Origin: Bifidobacterium pseudolongum subsp. globosum
Lineage (GTDB): Bacteria > Actinomycetota > Actinomycetes > Actinomycetales > Bifidobacteriaceae
NCBI RefSeq assembly: GCF_000741295.1
Contig: NZ_JGZG01000010.1
Location: 1-64,000 of the forward strand
Length of the DNA stretch: 64,000 nucleotides
Direction of reading: 5' to 3'
The notes under the pieces were generated by a model. The model did no database searches. It saw only the letters and a list, made by a program, of their open reading frames with translations, and was not told where the DNA came from. The first letter of the stretch is position 1; every line of letters starts with the position of its first letter. Positions 1 to 8,013 of the stretch are shown piece by piece. The translations under genes and the position numbers were made by a program.

Positions 1-2
1 AC

Positions 3-53
3 GCGCCGCACGAGGGCACCAGCGTGCGTCGTGCGAGTCCGGCTCGCACCTGA
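3..53 (+). CDS. possible 3' tail of a gene cut by the left edge
   Basis: Sixteen codons are open from the edge and end in TGA at 51-53, reading APHEGTSVRRASPART. Codon third positions are G/C-rich like neighbouring genes, which is the only support; another frame stays open to about 240. I cannot recognise a family. The rest of 54-259 contains no gene that I can support; it has a GTGCGAG/CTCGCAC hairpin at about 28-47 and is otherwise unremarkable. Confidence 0.15.
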   Translation, partial: APHEGTSVRRASPART

Positions 54-259
54 TCTGCCTTAACCCCGGGCCGTCCGGCCTGCCAAGACGCCGCCACGAG
101 AGCACACGAAGACCCATCTCATCCAAACCAAGGAAACGTTGGGGGTCGAACACGATAAACTCGGGTTCAGGCCGTGTTTCCTCATTCAATTTTTCTATCA
201 CACAAGCAATGATGAAGCACGGCCCTTACACACTAACTTGAGAAGAGCCCCTTTCTGTT

Positions 260-376
260 GTTACGGGTAGTGCTTCTGCTGGCAAGCGCCAAGTAGAATC
301 GTTGGAAAATAGCGGTTTATGGGGAGAAGATTCCTGGAAAAGCACTACCCGTAACGAAAAGAGCACTACCCGTAAC
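260..376. repeat. dispersed inverted-repeat element, copy 1
   Basis: The element begins with GTTACGGGTAGTGCTT and ends with two inverted copies, AAGCACTACCCGTAAC and GAGCACTACCCGTAAC. Its reverse complement aligns through most of its length with 21766-21903, including a shared interior around AAACCGCTATTTT. A third shorter copy is at 33942-34005. It contains no open frame worth calling. The size, inverted ends and three copies suggest a MITE-like or structured intergenic element; no target-site duplication was identified. Confidence 0.7.
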
Positions 377-379
377 ACA

Positions 380-417
380 AAGGTGGGGTGCACAACGGTT
401 GTTGTGCACCCCACCTT
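380..417 (-). terminator. intrinsic terminator downstream of ilvC
   Basis: AAGGTGGGGTGCACAAC (380-396) and its exact reverse complement (401-417) enclose a 4-nt loop. The 17-bp stem lies 45 bp past the ilvC stop codon. The stem is symmetrical with A/T ends on both sides, so it could stop transcription in either direction. Confidence 0.8.
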
Positions 418-461
418 GAAACCTAGGTTAGGCTACCCGGCCTGCTGGGGCCGGGCTGCGA

Positions 462-1523
462 TCACTCAGCGTCCTGGACCTGGGCGCGGGCGATCTTGCC
501 GGTGAAGGAGTTGGCCTCATCGGCGTCCTTCGCGGCTTCGTTGTTCCAGGAGAACATCGCGCGGAGCTTCGGGCCGACTTCCTCGATGCGGACGTTCGAG
601 TACTCTTCCTGAAGCTGCTTGAACTTCGGGGCGCCAGCGGCCTGGTCGTCCATGAACTCCTTGGCGAAGGAGCCATCCTGGATGCGCTGCAGGTGGTACT
701 GCATGCGCTCACGGGCGTGCTCGTCGATCACGGTGTTGACGTAATCGCCGTACTGAGCGGTGTCGGAGCAGCTCCAACGATCCTTGTTCAGGCCGCCTTC
801 GTTCATCAGGTCCACGATCATCTTGAGCTCGTGGCAGACCTCGAAGTAGGCGATCTCCGGCTGGTAGCCGGCGTCGGTGAGGACCTCGAAGCCCATCTCG
901 ACGAGCTTGTTGACGCCACCGAGGAGCACGTTCTGCTCACCGAAGAGATCGGTCTCGGTCTCCTCCTTGAAGGTGGTCTTGATCGCGCCGGCGCGCAGGG
1001 CACCGATGGCCTTGGCGTAGGCGAGGGCCAGATCCCAGCCGTCGCCGCGCGGATCCTGCTCAACGGCGGTCACGACCGGAACGCCACGGCCGGCCACATA
1101 CTCGCGGCGGACGATGTGGCCCGGGCCCTTCGGGGCGACCATGAAGACCGGGTGGTCCTCGGACGGCTTGATGTAGCCGTAGTGGATGTTGAAGCCGTGC
1201 GCGAAGGCCAGAGCGGCGCCTTCCTTGATGTTCGGCTCGATGTCGTTCTCCCAGATGCCCTTCTGATACTGGTCAGGGGCCAGGATCATGATCACATCGG
1301 CTTCGGCAGCGGCTTCCGGAACGCTCTTGACTTCCAGACCCTGCTCCTTGGCGAATTCCACGGACTTCGAGTTCGGACGCAGGCCGACGACGACGTCCAC
1401 ACCGGAGTCACGCAGGTTGAGCGCGTGCGCGTGGCCCTGCGAGCCGTAACCGATGATCGCGACCTTCTTGCCGTCGAGAACCGAGAGATCGCCGTCGTCT
1501 TCGTACCAGATCTGTGCTGCCAT
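462..1523 (-). CDS. ilvC: ketol-acid reductoisomerase (NADP+)
   Basis: Cytosolic enzyme of branched-chain amino acid synthesis. It isomerises and reduces acetolactate or acetohydroxybutyrate to the dihydroxy acids using NADPH and Mg2+. The 353-residue protein has the Rossmann motif GYGSQGHA at about residues 25-32. The metal-binding stretch TDLFGEQ is near 191-197 and the second acidic cluster, in ELKMIVDLM, follows in the C-terminal knotted domain. Length fits class I (short) reductoisomerases. The ATG at 1523 is chosen because AGGAG lies eight bases upstream; a GTG three codons earlier overlaps that ribosome site. The gene is followed by a strong terminator at 380-417. An MHS transporter with a branched-chain attenuator lies upstream on the same strand, so the two may belong to one regulon. 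Confidence 0.97.
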   Translation of the reverse strand: MAAQIWYEDDGDLSVLDGKKVAIIGYGSQGHAHALNLRDSGVDVVVGLRPNSKSVEFAKEQGLEVKSVPEAAAEADVIMILAPDQYQKGIWENDIEPNIKEGAALAFAHGFNIHYGYIKPSEDHPVFMVAPKGPGHIVRREYVAGRGVPVVTAVEQDPRGDGWDLALAYAKAIGALRAGAIKTTFKEETETDLFGEQNVLLGGVNKLVEMGFEVLTDAGYQPEIAYFEVCHELKMIVDLMNEGGLNKDRWSCSDTAQYGDYVNTVIDEHARERMQYHLQRIQDGSFAKEFMDDQAAGAPKFKQLQEEYSNVRIEEVGPKLRAMFSWNNEAAKDADEANSFTGKIARAQVQDAE

Positions 1524-1687
1524 AATTGGCACTCCTTTGTTGTCTGCAGCGCGGGCATCTTAGCCTGCCGCGATGCTTGTGTTGTTGTGTGTCTGTTACA
1601 TGGACCGCGCGCACCATGGTTTGGGGCGGCAATCCGTGTACGCAAGTTTCCCACTGTGTTGGAGCTTTTGCCTCCAAAACTGAATCC

Positions 1688-1873
1688 TCATATTACTGAA
1701 ATCCGCAGGCGCTTCCGCCTCAAGTCCATCTTTTGGATACCGTTGACGCTTCGTTTTGGGATACACACGGTTTCTTTTGGAAAATGGCGCATACCCCTCC
1801 TCGTCTGTCTGAAATCAGCAAGATAATCCGCCCACATAGTGGACGCTCCCGGCGCGGCCCGCGTCGCCGCCAC
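1688..1873 (-). CDS. small ORF in the ilvC leader, possible leader peptide
   Basis: The 395 bases between the MHS gene and ilvC hold this 61-codon frame. It starts at a GTG preceded by AAAGGAGG and ends in Leu-Arg-Ile-Ser-Val-Ile just before the stop. A TTGGAG/CTCCAA hairpin follows at 1659-1677. A leader ending in branched-chain codons upstream of ilvC would suit translation-coupled control. However, the ORF is long for a leader, the ribosome site sits only three bases from the GTG, and I see no clear terminator after it. Nothing else in 1524-1918 looks like a gene. Confidence 0.3.
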   Translation of the reverse strand: MAATRAAPGASTMWADYLADFRQTRRGMRHFPKETVCIPKRSVNGIQKMDLRRKRLRISVI

Positions 1874-1918
1874 AGCCCTCCTTTCTCAACGCCGCGAACA
1901 GTGAACGCATGTGCGGGA

Positions 1919-3292
1919 TCACTGCATGTAATCCACGTCTTTGGTTTCATGGCACGTCAGGATCGCCACAAGGCAGCACAGCGCCATGACGCCCAAATAG
2001 AGCCCCACCGACCCGACGCCCCAATGCGACGAGAGCCATGTGGCGACCGAGGGGACGAACGCTGCGCCGACGATCGCCGCGAGGTTGTAGCCGATGCCGG
2101 AGCCGGTATAACGCACATTGACACTGAACAGTTCCGGCAGCAGCGCGCCGATTGGCCCGAACGCGACGCCCATCAGCGCAAAACCGAGGCACAGGAACAG
2201 CATCGCGGCGGCGGTGTTGTGCACGCCGACGACATTGCGGTTCATCAGCAGCGGGAACAGCGCGGCGAAGACGAGCAGCGCGACCGACGAGCCGATGATC
2301 ACGCGGCGGCGCCCCAGCCGGTCCGCGAAGACGCACGAGAGCACGATGAACGCCGCGAACACACAGACGGAGACCATGAGCATCGTCATGTATTCCTTGG
2401 TGGAGAAACCGAGTCCGCCACCGCCCTGCGCGTCGCTTTTCGTGGCCCACGCGAGCGACCATGTGGCGAGCGTGTAGAACAGCGTATATGTGACGGCCAC
2501 AAGGAACGTGGCCTGCAGCACCTGCCGCCAGCTCGTGCGGAACACCTCGACGGCCGGCGCCTTGACGACGCGCCGGCTCTGCTGCGCGGCCCGGAACGCG
2601 GGCGTCTCCTCCATATGCACGCGCACGAGCAGACCCACGACCACGAGCAGCGACGACAGCAGGAACGGCACGCGCCAACCCCACGCGAGCATCGCCGCGT
2701 CGTCGTTGAACATCTCGAGCACCACATATGTGCCGTTGCACAGGAAGAATCCGATCGGCGCGCCAAGCTCGGGGAACGAACCGTACAGCGCGCGCTTGTC
2801 CACTGGCGCGTTTTCGGTCGCGACGAGCGCCGCGCCCGACCATTCGCCACCCAAACCGATGCCCTGCACGAAGCGGCACACGCACAGCGCGAGCACGGCC
2901 CACACGCCCCATGCGTCGTAGCCGGGCAGGCAGCCGATGAGGAATGTCGCCACGCCCATCGTCATCAGCGAGACGACGAGCGTCGCCTTGCGCCCGATCG
3001 AATCGCCGAAATGCCCGAAGATGAGCGAACCGACCGGCCGCGCGAGGAACGCGACGGCGAAGGTGACGAGCGAGAGCAGCAGCGCGACGGTCGGATTCGT
3101 GGTGTCGGAGAAGAACACGTGCGGGAAATAGTTCGCCGCGGCGGTGCCGTACGCGTAGAAATCGTAGAACTCAATCGTCGTGCCCACCATGGATGCGGCG
3201 ATGATCGTGCCCACCGACGAGCGTGCTGCACGCGACGCCGGCCGGGCGAATGTGGCTGCGGCGGATTCCGCCTCTGTTTCGACTGCGGTCAT
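1919..3292 (-). CDS. MFS transporter, metabolite:H+ symporter (MHS) type
   Basis: A 457-residue inner-membrane carrier with about 12 hydrophobic segments. A cytoplasmic N-terminus of about 30 residues is followed by the MHS signature region TTIEFYDFYAYG (about residues 38-49). The loop motif FGHFGDSIGRKATL lies between the second and third helices, and RFVQGIGLGGEWSGAAL after it. These are typical of ShiA/ProP/KgtP-like proton symporters. The sequence does not reveal the substrate. The gene lies directly behind a leader peptide rich in Ile/Val codons and an attenuator-like terminator, and upstream of ilvC. I therefore infer a branched-chain amino acid or 2-oxo-acid link. The ATG at 3292 is preceded by an AGGAGG-type site, which supports the start. 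Confidence 0.85.
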   Translation of the reverse strand: MTAVETEAESAAATFARPASRAARSSVGTIIAASMVGTTIEFYDFYAYGTAAANYFPHVFFSDTTNPTVALLLSLVTFAVAFLARPVGSLIFGHFGDSIGRKATLVVSLMTMGVATFLIGCLPGYDAWGVWAVLALCVCRFVQGIGLGGEWSGAALVATENAPVDKRALYGSFPELGAPIGFFLCNGTYVVLEMFNDDAAMLAWGWRVPFLLSSLLVVVGLLVRVHMEETPAFRAAQQSRRVVKAPAVEVFRTSWRQVLQATFLVAVTYTLFYTLATWSLAWATKSDAQGGGGLGFSTKEYMTMLMVSVCVFAAFIVLSCVFADRLGRRRVIIGSSVALLVFAALFPLLMNRNVVGVHNTAAAMLFLCLGFALMGVAFGPIGALLPELFSVNVRYTGSGIGYNLAAIVGAAFVPSVATWLSSHWGVGSVGLYLGVMALCCLVAILTCHETKDVDYMQ

Positions 3293-3341
3293 GAAAACCT
3301 CCTGGTAGTGTGCCTGCGTTCATGGATTGGGGCACAAACGC

Positions 3342-3366
3342 AAAAACCCCGCACACATGGCGGGGT
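3342..3366 (-). terminator. attenuator terminator in the MHS leader
   Basis: Read on the minus strand, ACCCCGC, a 7-nt loop, GCGGGGT and five T form a classic intrinsic terminator. It lies between the leader peptide stop (3427) and the transporter start (3292), so it must be read through for the transporter to be expressed. Confidence 0.85.
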
Positions 3367-3458
3367 CCGAGGTAGTTCACGATCCGTCCCCACCACCGTC
3401 GGCGGGGCTGTGTTCGGATATACGAATCAGCTCGCCGATGGCGAGATAATAATTCGTA
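3359..3458 (-). promoter_or_regulatory. alternative hairpins of the transcription attenuator
   Basis: On the minus strand three mutually exclusive arms are visible. CCCCGCC at 3401-3407 pairs with GGTGGGG at 3388-3394. The same GGTGGGG can instead pair with a second CCCCGCC at 3359-3365, which is the left arm of the terminator. Further upstream, TACGAAT (3452-3458) pairs with ATTCGTA (3421-3427), enclosing CTCGCC/GGCGAG (3440-3445 with 3431-3436). This outer hairpin spans the Ile codons of the leader peptide. Reading: ribosome stalling at Ile codons would change which hairpins form. Which pairing wins under starvation is inference. Confidence 0.7.
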
Positions 3459-3486
3459 CGATCTGCAGTCGTGCATTACCGGCCAT
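3427..3486 (-). CDS. branched-chain attenuator leader peptide
   Basis: A 19-residue peptide, MAGNARLQIVRIIISPSAS, starts at the ATG at 3486 behind a near-perfect ribosome site AAAGGAGG (3493-3500). It contains Leu, Ile, Val and then three successive Ile codons (ATT ATT ATC), directly followed by nested hairpins and a terminator. This is the architecture of ilv-type leader peptides: scarcity of charged tRNA-Ile stalls the ribosome and prevents termination. The regulated gene here is an MHS transporter rather than a biosynthetic enzyme. The function of the peptide is regulatory only. Confidence 0.8.
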   Translation of the reverse strand: MAGNARLQIVRIIISPSAS

Positions 3487-3628
3487 GACGAGCCTCCTTT
3501 CGTGTATCCTGCGTGGTCATCACGTTGGCACCGAACCTACGCCGAGCCACCCTGCATCACCCTCGTTTATCCACATAGTGAGACAACTTCATCTGCGATA
3601 CGGGCGGCTCGGCGATCAGGCAGCCACA

Positions 3629-5200
3629 TCATCCCTGCTTGCGTGACGAGGCGATCGCCACGGCCGCGCACACCCCGGCGAGCGCGAACGCGACCGCCGC
3701 CCATAGGAAGACGCTCGAGAACGTGGCCGCAAAGGCGAAGACGAATCCGCCGGCTGCAACGCCGAGCAGACGCCCGAGCGTCGCGCTCGAGTTGAACACG
3801 GCCAGGTAGCCAGCCGCGCGGTCAATCTGCGGCACCGAGGAGACGGCGAGCGCCTGCAGCGCATCGTCGACCATGTGCACGGCGAACCCGCCGACACCCG
3901 CGAACACGTATAGCCCGGCGGTCGTATAGCTGACGAGCGGCACAACCGCCGCAACAATGGACAGCACAACACCCACCATGAGCACGAGCTGGTCGTTGTC
4001 TGTCGACGAGCGGATCAGGTCGGTGACGCCTTCACTCAGCAGCGCCATCGCGCACGCCAGCAGGCCCATCAACGCGACCATGATCATCGTGGCGCGCACA
4101 TCGAGCCCCTCGCCGGCGCCGTGCAGATAGCGCACGACGAACCAGACGAACGCGATCGCGAGCACCGCGCCGGCCGAAGCGAACAGGCGCGTGAAGCAGA
4201 TCATGCGCCATGCGCGCGTGGGGTGCGGCACGCGCAGCGTCACGAGCAGATCGTCGTTCGTCATCGGCTTGGCGCGCGAATAGACCGTCGACGATTCGCG
4301 CGGAATCACGAACAGGCCCACGATGCCCGCAATGAGCAGGCCGATGGCGCACAGATCCATGCCTTCGGCCGGGTTATGCGCCATGAGCACGCCGAGCCAG
4401 ATGCCGCACACGAGGCCCGCGAGCAGGCCGACCGTGCGCCAGCGGCCCACGGCGTCGCGGAATTTGTCGGGGACACGCTCGCCGAGCGACGCGTGCAGTG
4501 AGCACAGCGCGGCGGCGATGCCGATCTGCATGATCGCCCAGACGATGCCGACGGCGGCCGGCGCATGGCACGCGCTGAGGGCGAACGCGAAGATGACGGA
4601 GAGGATTGTGCCGCCGGCGAACCAAGGCGCGCGACGGCCGAACGGCGTGCGCGTATGGTCGGACAGCGGCAGGAAGAAGATCGTGGCGACGAATGAGCAC
4701 ACAATGCCCACACCAAGCACCCAGGCGAGCCCAATGGCGCCGCCCACCGGGCCGCTCAGCGCGTCGAGCTCCTGCGGCACAAGTGTGATGTTGAGTGCGG
4801 CGAGCGCAAGCGCGAGGAAGAACGCCGTGCACGCGAAGCCAATCTTCATGCGCAGGATCTGGGTTTTCGTGGGGCGGTCGCCGTTGGCATCCACCATCGG
4901 GTCGCGCATGTCGAGGAATGCGGACTCGAGGGCCGGCACGGGCTCATCCGCACCACCGACGGGCGCGGTGACTCCCATCGCCGCGGCCTGCACTTCCGGC
5001 TGGTCGGCCGCGGCGGGCGGTGTCTTCGGCTTCTGGCGCACGGCGAGGCGCGCGACCGCGGCTTTGTCCTCGTCGGTGAGCGCCTTGTCCAGATCGGGGC
5101 GGTCGTCGATGCCCGGGCGCACGTAGTCGGAGTTCGGGAACGGGCGCGGCGCGGGGCGCTCGGGCTCGTTCGGGTTCTGTTGTGGTGACTGATCGTTCAT
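3629..5200 (-). CDS. MFS transporter with long cytoplasmic N-terminus (SLC45/GPH-like)
   Basis: A 523-residue membrane protein. Roughly 115 polar, Pro/Asp-rich residues precede about 12 hydrophobic segments. The loop LSDHTRTPFGRRAPW (near residue 180) resembles the SDRTRSRxGRRRP motif of sugar:cation symporters of the SLC45/GPH type. A second half-molecule contains FTRLFASAGAVLAIAFVWF. Sugar transport is therefore a reasonable guess. The gene is 1.0 kb from sucrose phosphorylase but lacks the TCGAACCGGTTCGA operator found there, so a role as the sucrose carrier is not supported by regulation. It ends 142 bases before the attenuator leader peptide of the next gene. Confidence 0.75.
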   Translation of the reverse strand: MNDQSPQQNPNEPERPAPRPFPNSDYVRPGIDDRPDLDKALTDEDKAAVARLAVRQKPKTPPAAADQPEVQAAAMGVTAPVGGADEPVPALESAFLDMRDPMVDANGDRPTKTQILRMKIGFACTAFFLALALAALNITLVPQELDALSGPVGGAIGLAWVLGVGIVCSFVATIFFLPLSDHTRTPFGRRAPWFAGGTILSVIFAFALSACHAPAAVGIVWAIMQIGIAAALCSLHASLGERVPDKFRDAVGRWRTVGLLAGLVCGIWLGVLMAHNPAEGMDLCAIGLLIAGIVGLFVIPRESSTVYSRAKPMTNDDLLVTLRVPHPTRAWRMICFTRLFASAGAVLAIAFVWFVVRYLHGAGEGLDVRATMIMVALMGLLACAMALLSEGVTDLIRSSTDNDQLVLMVGVVLSIVAAVVPLVSYTTAGLYVFAGVGGFAVHMVDDALQALAVSSVPQIDRAAGYLAVFNSSATLGRLLGVAAGGFVFAFAATFSSVFLWAAVAFALAGVCAAVAIASSRKQG

Positions 5201-5292
5201 ACAGACAACGATAGCCGCACTGTACGGTGCGCGCAGCCGTTGCCACTAACCGCGCATTGTGTGTGGGGCAGAGTGATGGTCTCGTACATCCC

Positions 5293-5335
5293 TTACAACA
5301 CCCATAATCAATGATAGAATTATCTACAGTAGATA
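5293..5335 (+). promoter_or_regulatory. promoter and operator of the toxin-antitoxin pair
   Basis: TTACAA (5293-5298) and TAGAAT (5315-5320) are separated by 16 bases. A perfect palindrome, TATCTACAGTAGATA (5321-5335), lies directly after the -10. This fits an autoregulatory operator bound by the ribbon-helix-helix antitoxin over the transcription start. Confidence 0.65.
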
Positions 5336-5356
5336 CACGGCTAACGGGGAGGGCAT

Positions 5357-5647
5357 ATGAGCACATCAACGGTCAGCGCAAGTGTGGATTCCACGACCAA
5401 GGCCATTGCGAACGCACGTATCCGCGAAGCAGGCGCCACACCAAACAGCGTGATTCGCGATCTATGGGCGCACATCGCCAGCACTGGCGACATTCCCGTG
5501 TATGACGACTCCAGTTCACGGCGTTCACGCAAACAGACGGCGATGCAGCGCCTGGAGGCGCTCCGTGCAACAGTACCGAGCGGCACGCCACTCGCCACCA
5601 TGTCAGACAGTGAGGTTCGTGAGGAACTGAGGAACCGACATGTCTAA
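5357..5647 (+). CDS. RelB/DinJ-type antitoxin
   Basis: A 96-residue protein. The first 50 residues fit the ribbon-helix-helix fold of RelB/DinJ antitoxins: a short beta strand (STVSASVDSTTKAIAN), a helix ending in AGATPNSVIRDLWAHI, then TGDIPVYDD, comparable to TGGIPF in DinJ. The C-terminal part is Arg/Ser-rich and presumably wraps around the toxin. GGGGAGG lies upstream of the ATG. The last 8 bases overlap the start of the PIN-domain gene, as expected for a coupled antitoxin-toxin operon. The 15-bp palindrome at 5321-5335 is the likely autoregulatory site. Pairing this antitoxin type with a PIN toxin rather than RelE/YafQ is a mixed combination. Confidence 0.8.
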   Translation: MSTSTVSASVDSTTKAIANARIREAGATPNSVIRDLWAHIASTGDIPVYDDSSSRRSRKQTAMQRLEALRATVPSGTPLATMSDSEVREELRNRHV

Positions 5648-6065
5648 TGCACGCCGCATCCTGCTTGACACCAATATCCTGCTCGATTACATAGTGCCAG
5701 ACAGACCGCACTCCAGCGCGGCAGCGACGCTTGTACACATGGCCGGAGCAGAAAGCCTCACCATTTTCGTAACCCCCGGCTCACTGAAAGACATGTATTA
5801 CATTGCACGCAAATACATCGATGAGCAAACCGCCCGGCAATATATTGAGCTGTTTCTTGACCTATTCGTAGTACTATCAGTCGGTCAGGAGGCTTGCGAA
5901 CTGGCGGCGCGATCGGATGAGCCCGATTTTGAGGACGGACTCATCCGGGCGGTGGCGGAAATCAATTCAATCGACTTCATCATCACCCGTGACCGCACCG
6001 CATTCCAGCGCTCGACCGTGCGCAGCATGAGTTCCGACGACTACGTGCACCTCTTCGCACAGTAA
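5640..6065 (+). CDS. PIN-domain toxin (VapC-like RNase)
   Basis: A 141-residue PIN-domain protein spanning essentially the whole fold. It opens with RILLDTNILLDYIV, which supplies the first catalytic Asp. Acidic residues recur at SDEPDFEDGLI and at FIITRDRTAF near the C-terminus, giving the usual set of metal-binding acidic positions. Such proteins are Mg2+-dependent ribonucleases that cleave tRNA or rRNA when released from the antitoxin. The start ATG lies within the last codons of the antitoxin gene (8-bp overlap), so translation is coupled. The target RNA cannot be inferred from the sequence. Confidence 0.85.
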   Translation: MSNARRILLDTNILLDYIVPDRPHSSAAATLVHMAGAESLTIFVTPGSLKDMYYIARKYIDEQTARQYIELFLDLFVVLSVGQEACELAARSDEPDFEDGLIRAVAEINSIDFIITRDRTAFQRSTVRSMSSDDYVHLFAQ

Positions 6066-6166
6066 AAGCGACAATCACTTCACATTGCGGATGCGCATGA
6101 TGAGGGCGGCGACGAATACCCAGCATAGGCAGCGGCGGGCGGGAGTTGCGCAGAATGCTGCGGCGT

Positions 6167-7684
6167 TCAGTCCATGTGCACCACAGGCGGATTCGCAATC
6201 AGGTCGTCGCTCGTGTGCTCGCCGGCGGCGTCTGCCCACGTGAGCACGGCCACGGGTTGGGCGTTGTCCGCGCCCATGCCCCGCGAAGGTGTGAAGCGCA
6301 GGGTGGCGGAAGTCGCACCATCGTTCCACGTGAAACTCATCGTCTCGCCGTCGACGGCGTAGTTGAAGCCGCCATCGAACGCGGGCAGCTCGTTGCGGAA
6401 CTTCGCGAGCGCGTTGAGCGCGCGTACGACGGGCCGCTCGAGGTTCGCGTCGATCTCCGCGGTCGTGTAGTAGTGGCGGTTGATGTCGCGGCCGACATTG
6501 GTGCGCTTGAGCAACTCCATGTCGTTGCTGCCGGCGAGCGCGCCGACGTAGTACACCTGCGGCACACCCGGCAGGAAGAACTGCACGGCGCGCGCAGCGA
6601 TGTAGTGCTGGTCGTTGCCGCCGAGCGCGGAATAATACGTGGAGTTCACCTGGTACAGGTCGAGGTTCGACGCGGCGGCGCCGGTCGCAGCCTTCGACTC
6701 GCCGTGCGTGTTCTTCGCGATCGTCTCGACCATGGCGTCGACGTCCTCGTCGGGAACGAGGCCCTTGAGCGAGCGGTCGAGCTGGTCGGAGCCGATGTCG
6801 ATGACGCCGATGCCATCGTGCGTGTCCAGCACGGTGACGGCGTTGTTCGGGCGGATCTCGGTCCAGTGCGCGAGCGCGTCCACACGGCCGGTGAACAGCG
6901 AATGCAGCAGCAGCGGGGGCAGCGCGAAGTCATAGACGCGGTCCACCTTCGCGGCGATCTCCACCTGCTTCTTGTAGTACGAGTGCACCTCGATGAGGAT
7001 CTCGAGTCCGCGCTTGGCGCCCTCCTCGCGCAAACGGGAGATCAGAGCGAAGGTCTTGGGTGTCATGAAGCAGCTCGTGCCGGCCTCTTTTGCGCCATAA
7101 CCGACGGCATCGAGGCGAATGTACTTGACGTGCGATGTGCCCATCCGGTCGAAGATCGACATCAGGTACGCCCAGCCTTCGGCGGAGTCGGTGTCGATGT
7201 CCACCTGCTGCGGCGTGAACGTGACCCACACCAGGCGCGTCTTGCCGGCGAAGGTGTAGTGGGTGAACGGCAGGCCCGGGCGCGGGCGGTAGATCCCGGC
7301 GAGCTCCTCTTCGGTCGCACCGTCCGGGAAGACCGAGCTCATCGTCAGGAACATCGGGTAATACTCGGACTCTTCGCCGTGCTTGAGCACATCCTGGAAC
7401 TGGCGCGACTGCCAGCTCATGTGGTTGACGATCGCGTCGACCATGATGTCGTGTGTCTTGGAGAGCTCGGCGATGTCATCCCAATCACCGAGGCGCGGGT
7501 CGACTTTCGTGTGGTCGATGGGGTCGAAGCCAGCGTCGGCGCCGTCGAACGGCGTGAAGAACGGCAGGATATGCACGCCTTCATACACGCCGGCGAAACG
7601 GGTGCGCAGGATGTCGGTCAGGGATGCGAGATTGCCATCGCCCACTCGGTCCGCATAGGTGATGAGCTGCACTTTGTTCTTCAC
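6167..7684 (-). CDS. scrP: sucrose phosphorylase (GH13_18)
   Basis: Phosphorolysis of sucrose to alpha-D-glucose 1-phosphate and fructose in the cytosol, feeding the bifid shunt without spending ATP on glucose. The 505-residue sequence is nearly colinear with the characterised B. adolescentis enzyme. The nucleophile is D192 in RLDAVGYG, the acid/base Glu is in LIEVHSYY (about 232), and the transition-state Asp is in LDTHDG (about 290). I place the start at the GTG at 7684: GAGGAGG lies five bases upstream and the protein then begins VKNKVQLITYAD, matching the family N-terminus. An in-frame ATG 12 codons earlier is less likely. Its promoter lies between two LacI-type operators at 7811-7891. 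Confidence 0.97.
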   Translation of the reverse strand: MKNKVQLITYADRVGDGNLASLTDILRTRFAGVYEGVHILPFFTPFDGADAGFDPIDHTKVDPRLGDWDDIAELSKTHDIMVDAIVNHMSWQSRQFQDVLKHGEESEYYPMFLTMSSVFPDGATEEELAGIYRPRPGLPFTHYTFAGKTRLVWVTFTPQQVDIDTDSAEGWAYLMSIFDRMGTSHVKYIRLDAVGYGAKEAGTSCFMTPKTFALISRLREEGAKRGLEILIEVHSYYKKQVEIAAKVDRVYDFALPPLLLHSLFTGRVDALAHWTEIRPNNAVTVLDTHDGIGVIDIGSDQLDRSLKGLVPDEDVDAMVETIAKNTHGESKAATGAAASNLDLYQVNSTYYSALGGNDQHYIAARAVQFFLPGVPQVYYVGALAGSNDMELLKRTNVGRDINRHYYTTAEIDANLERPVVRALNALAKFRNELPAFDGGFNYAVDGETMSFTWNDGATSATLRFTPSRGMGADNAQPVAVLTWADAAGEHTSDDLIANPPVVHMD

Positions 7685-7810
7685 GAGTTCCTCCTCGTCG
7701 AGTCGGTTATGGTCGATCAATCACGCCGTTGGGACTAAACGGCCCGGTAGCCCGGGAGCCGATTCAGCACAGGTGCGCTTTTCCGCGCGGTGAGCCGTAC
7801 GCTTACTGTG

Positions 7811-7891
7811 TCGAACCGGTTCGATAGCGATTATCACACTGTTCCCACAGCCATGCAACCATCTTCGTCTCGGCGTGTCGAACCGGTTCGA
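7811..7891 (-). promoter_or_regulatory. sucrose phosphorylase promoter with two LacI-type operators
   Basis: The perfect 14-bp palindrome TCGAACCGGTTCGA occurs at 7811-7824 and again at 7878-7891, 67 bp apart. Between them on the minus strand are TTGCAT (7853-7858), a 17-base spacer and GATAAT (7830-7835), a good housekeeping promoter. The downstream operator covers the start-site region and the upstream one lies 19 bp behind the -35. Repression with possible looping is inferred. A 12/14 match precedes the LacI-family gene at 9028, which makes that protein the likely ligand. Confidence 0.85.
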
Positions 7892-8013
7892 TATACAGCA
7901 GGCCCTCTAGGGTATACCCCTCCCCCTTCTCCTTCTCGCCCCTTCTCCTTCCGCCTACCCAGACCTTCCCTCACCTCTCTGCAACCCGTCTCCTTTTTCA
8001 CGGCTGCGCGTGG

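Noticed and set aside
28..60. Truncated tRNA at the left edge
   Set aside because: GTGCGAG/CTCGCAC looks like a T-arm, but the loop lacks TTCRA and no acceptor or CCA is present.
693..1826. Long plus-strand open frame opposite ilvC
   Set aside because: Antisense shadow of a GC-rich gene: no recognisable domain, and ilvC is unmistakable. The same applies to long frames opposite sucrose phosphorylase, purA, the P-type ATPase, the DPP-IV gene, pknB and glgP.
3567..3575. Isolated DnaA box TTATCCACA
   Set aside because: A single site upstream of the attenuator leader, expected by chance and unrelated to the cluster at 55.5 kb.
3629..5200. Sucrose transporter scrT
   Set aside because: Sugar-symporter-like loop and proximity are suggestive, but it lacks the shared operator, is separated by a toxin-antitoxin unit and reads from its own promoter.
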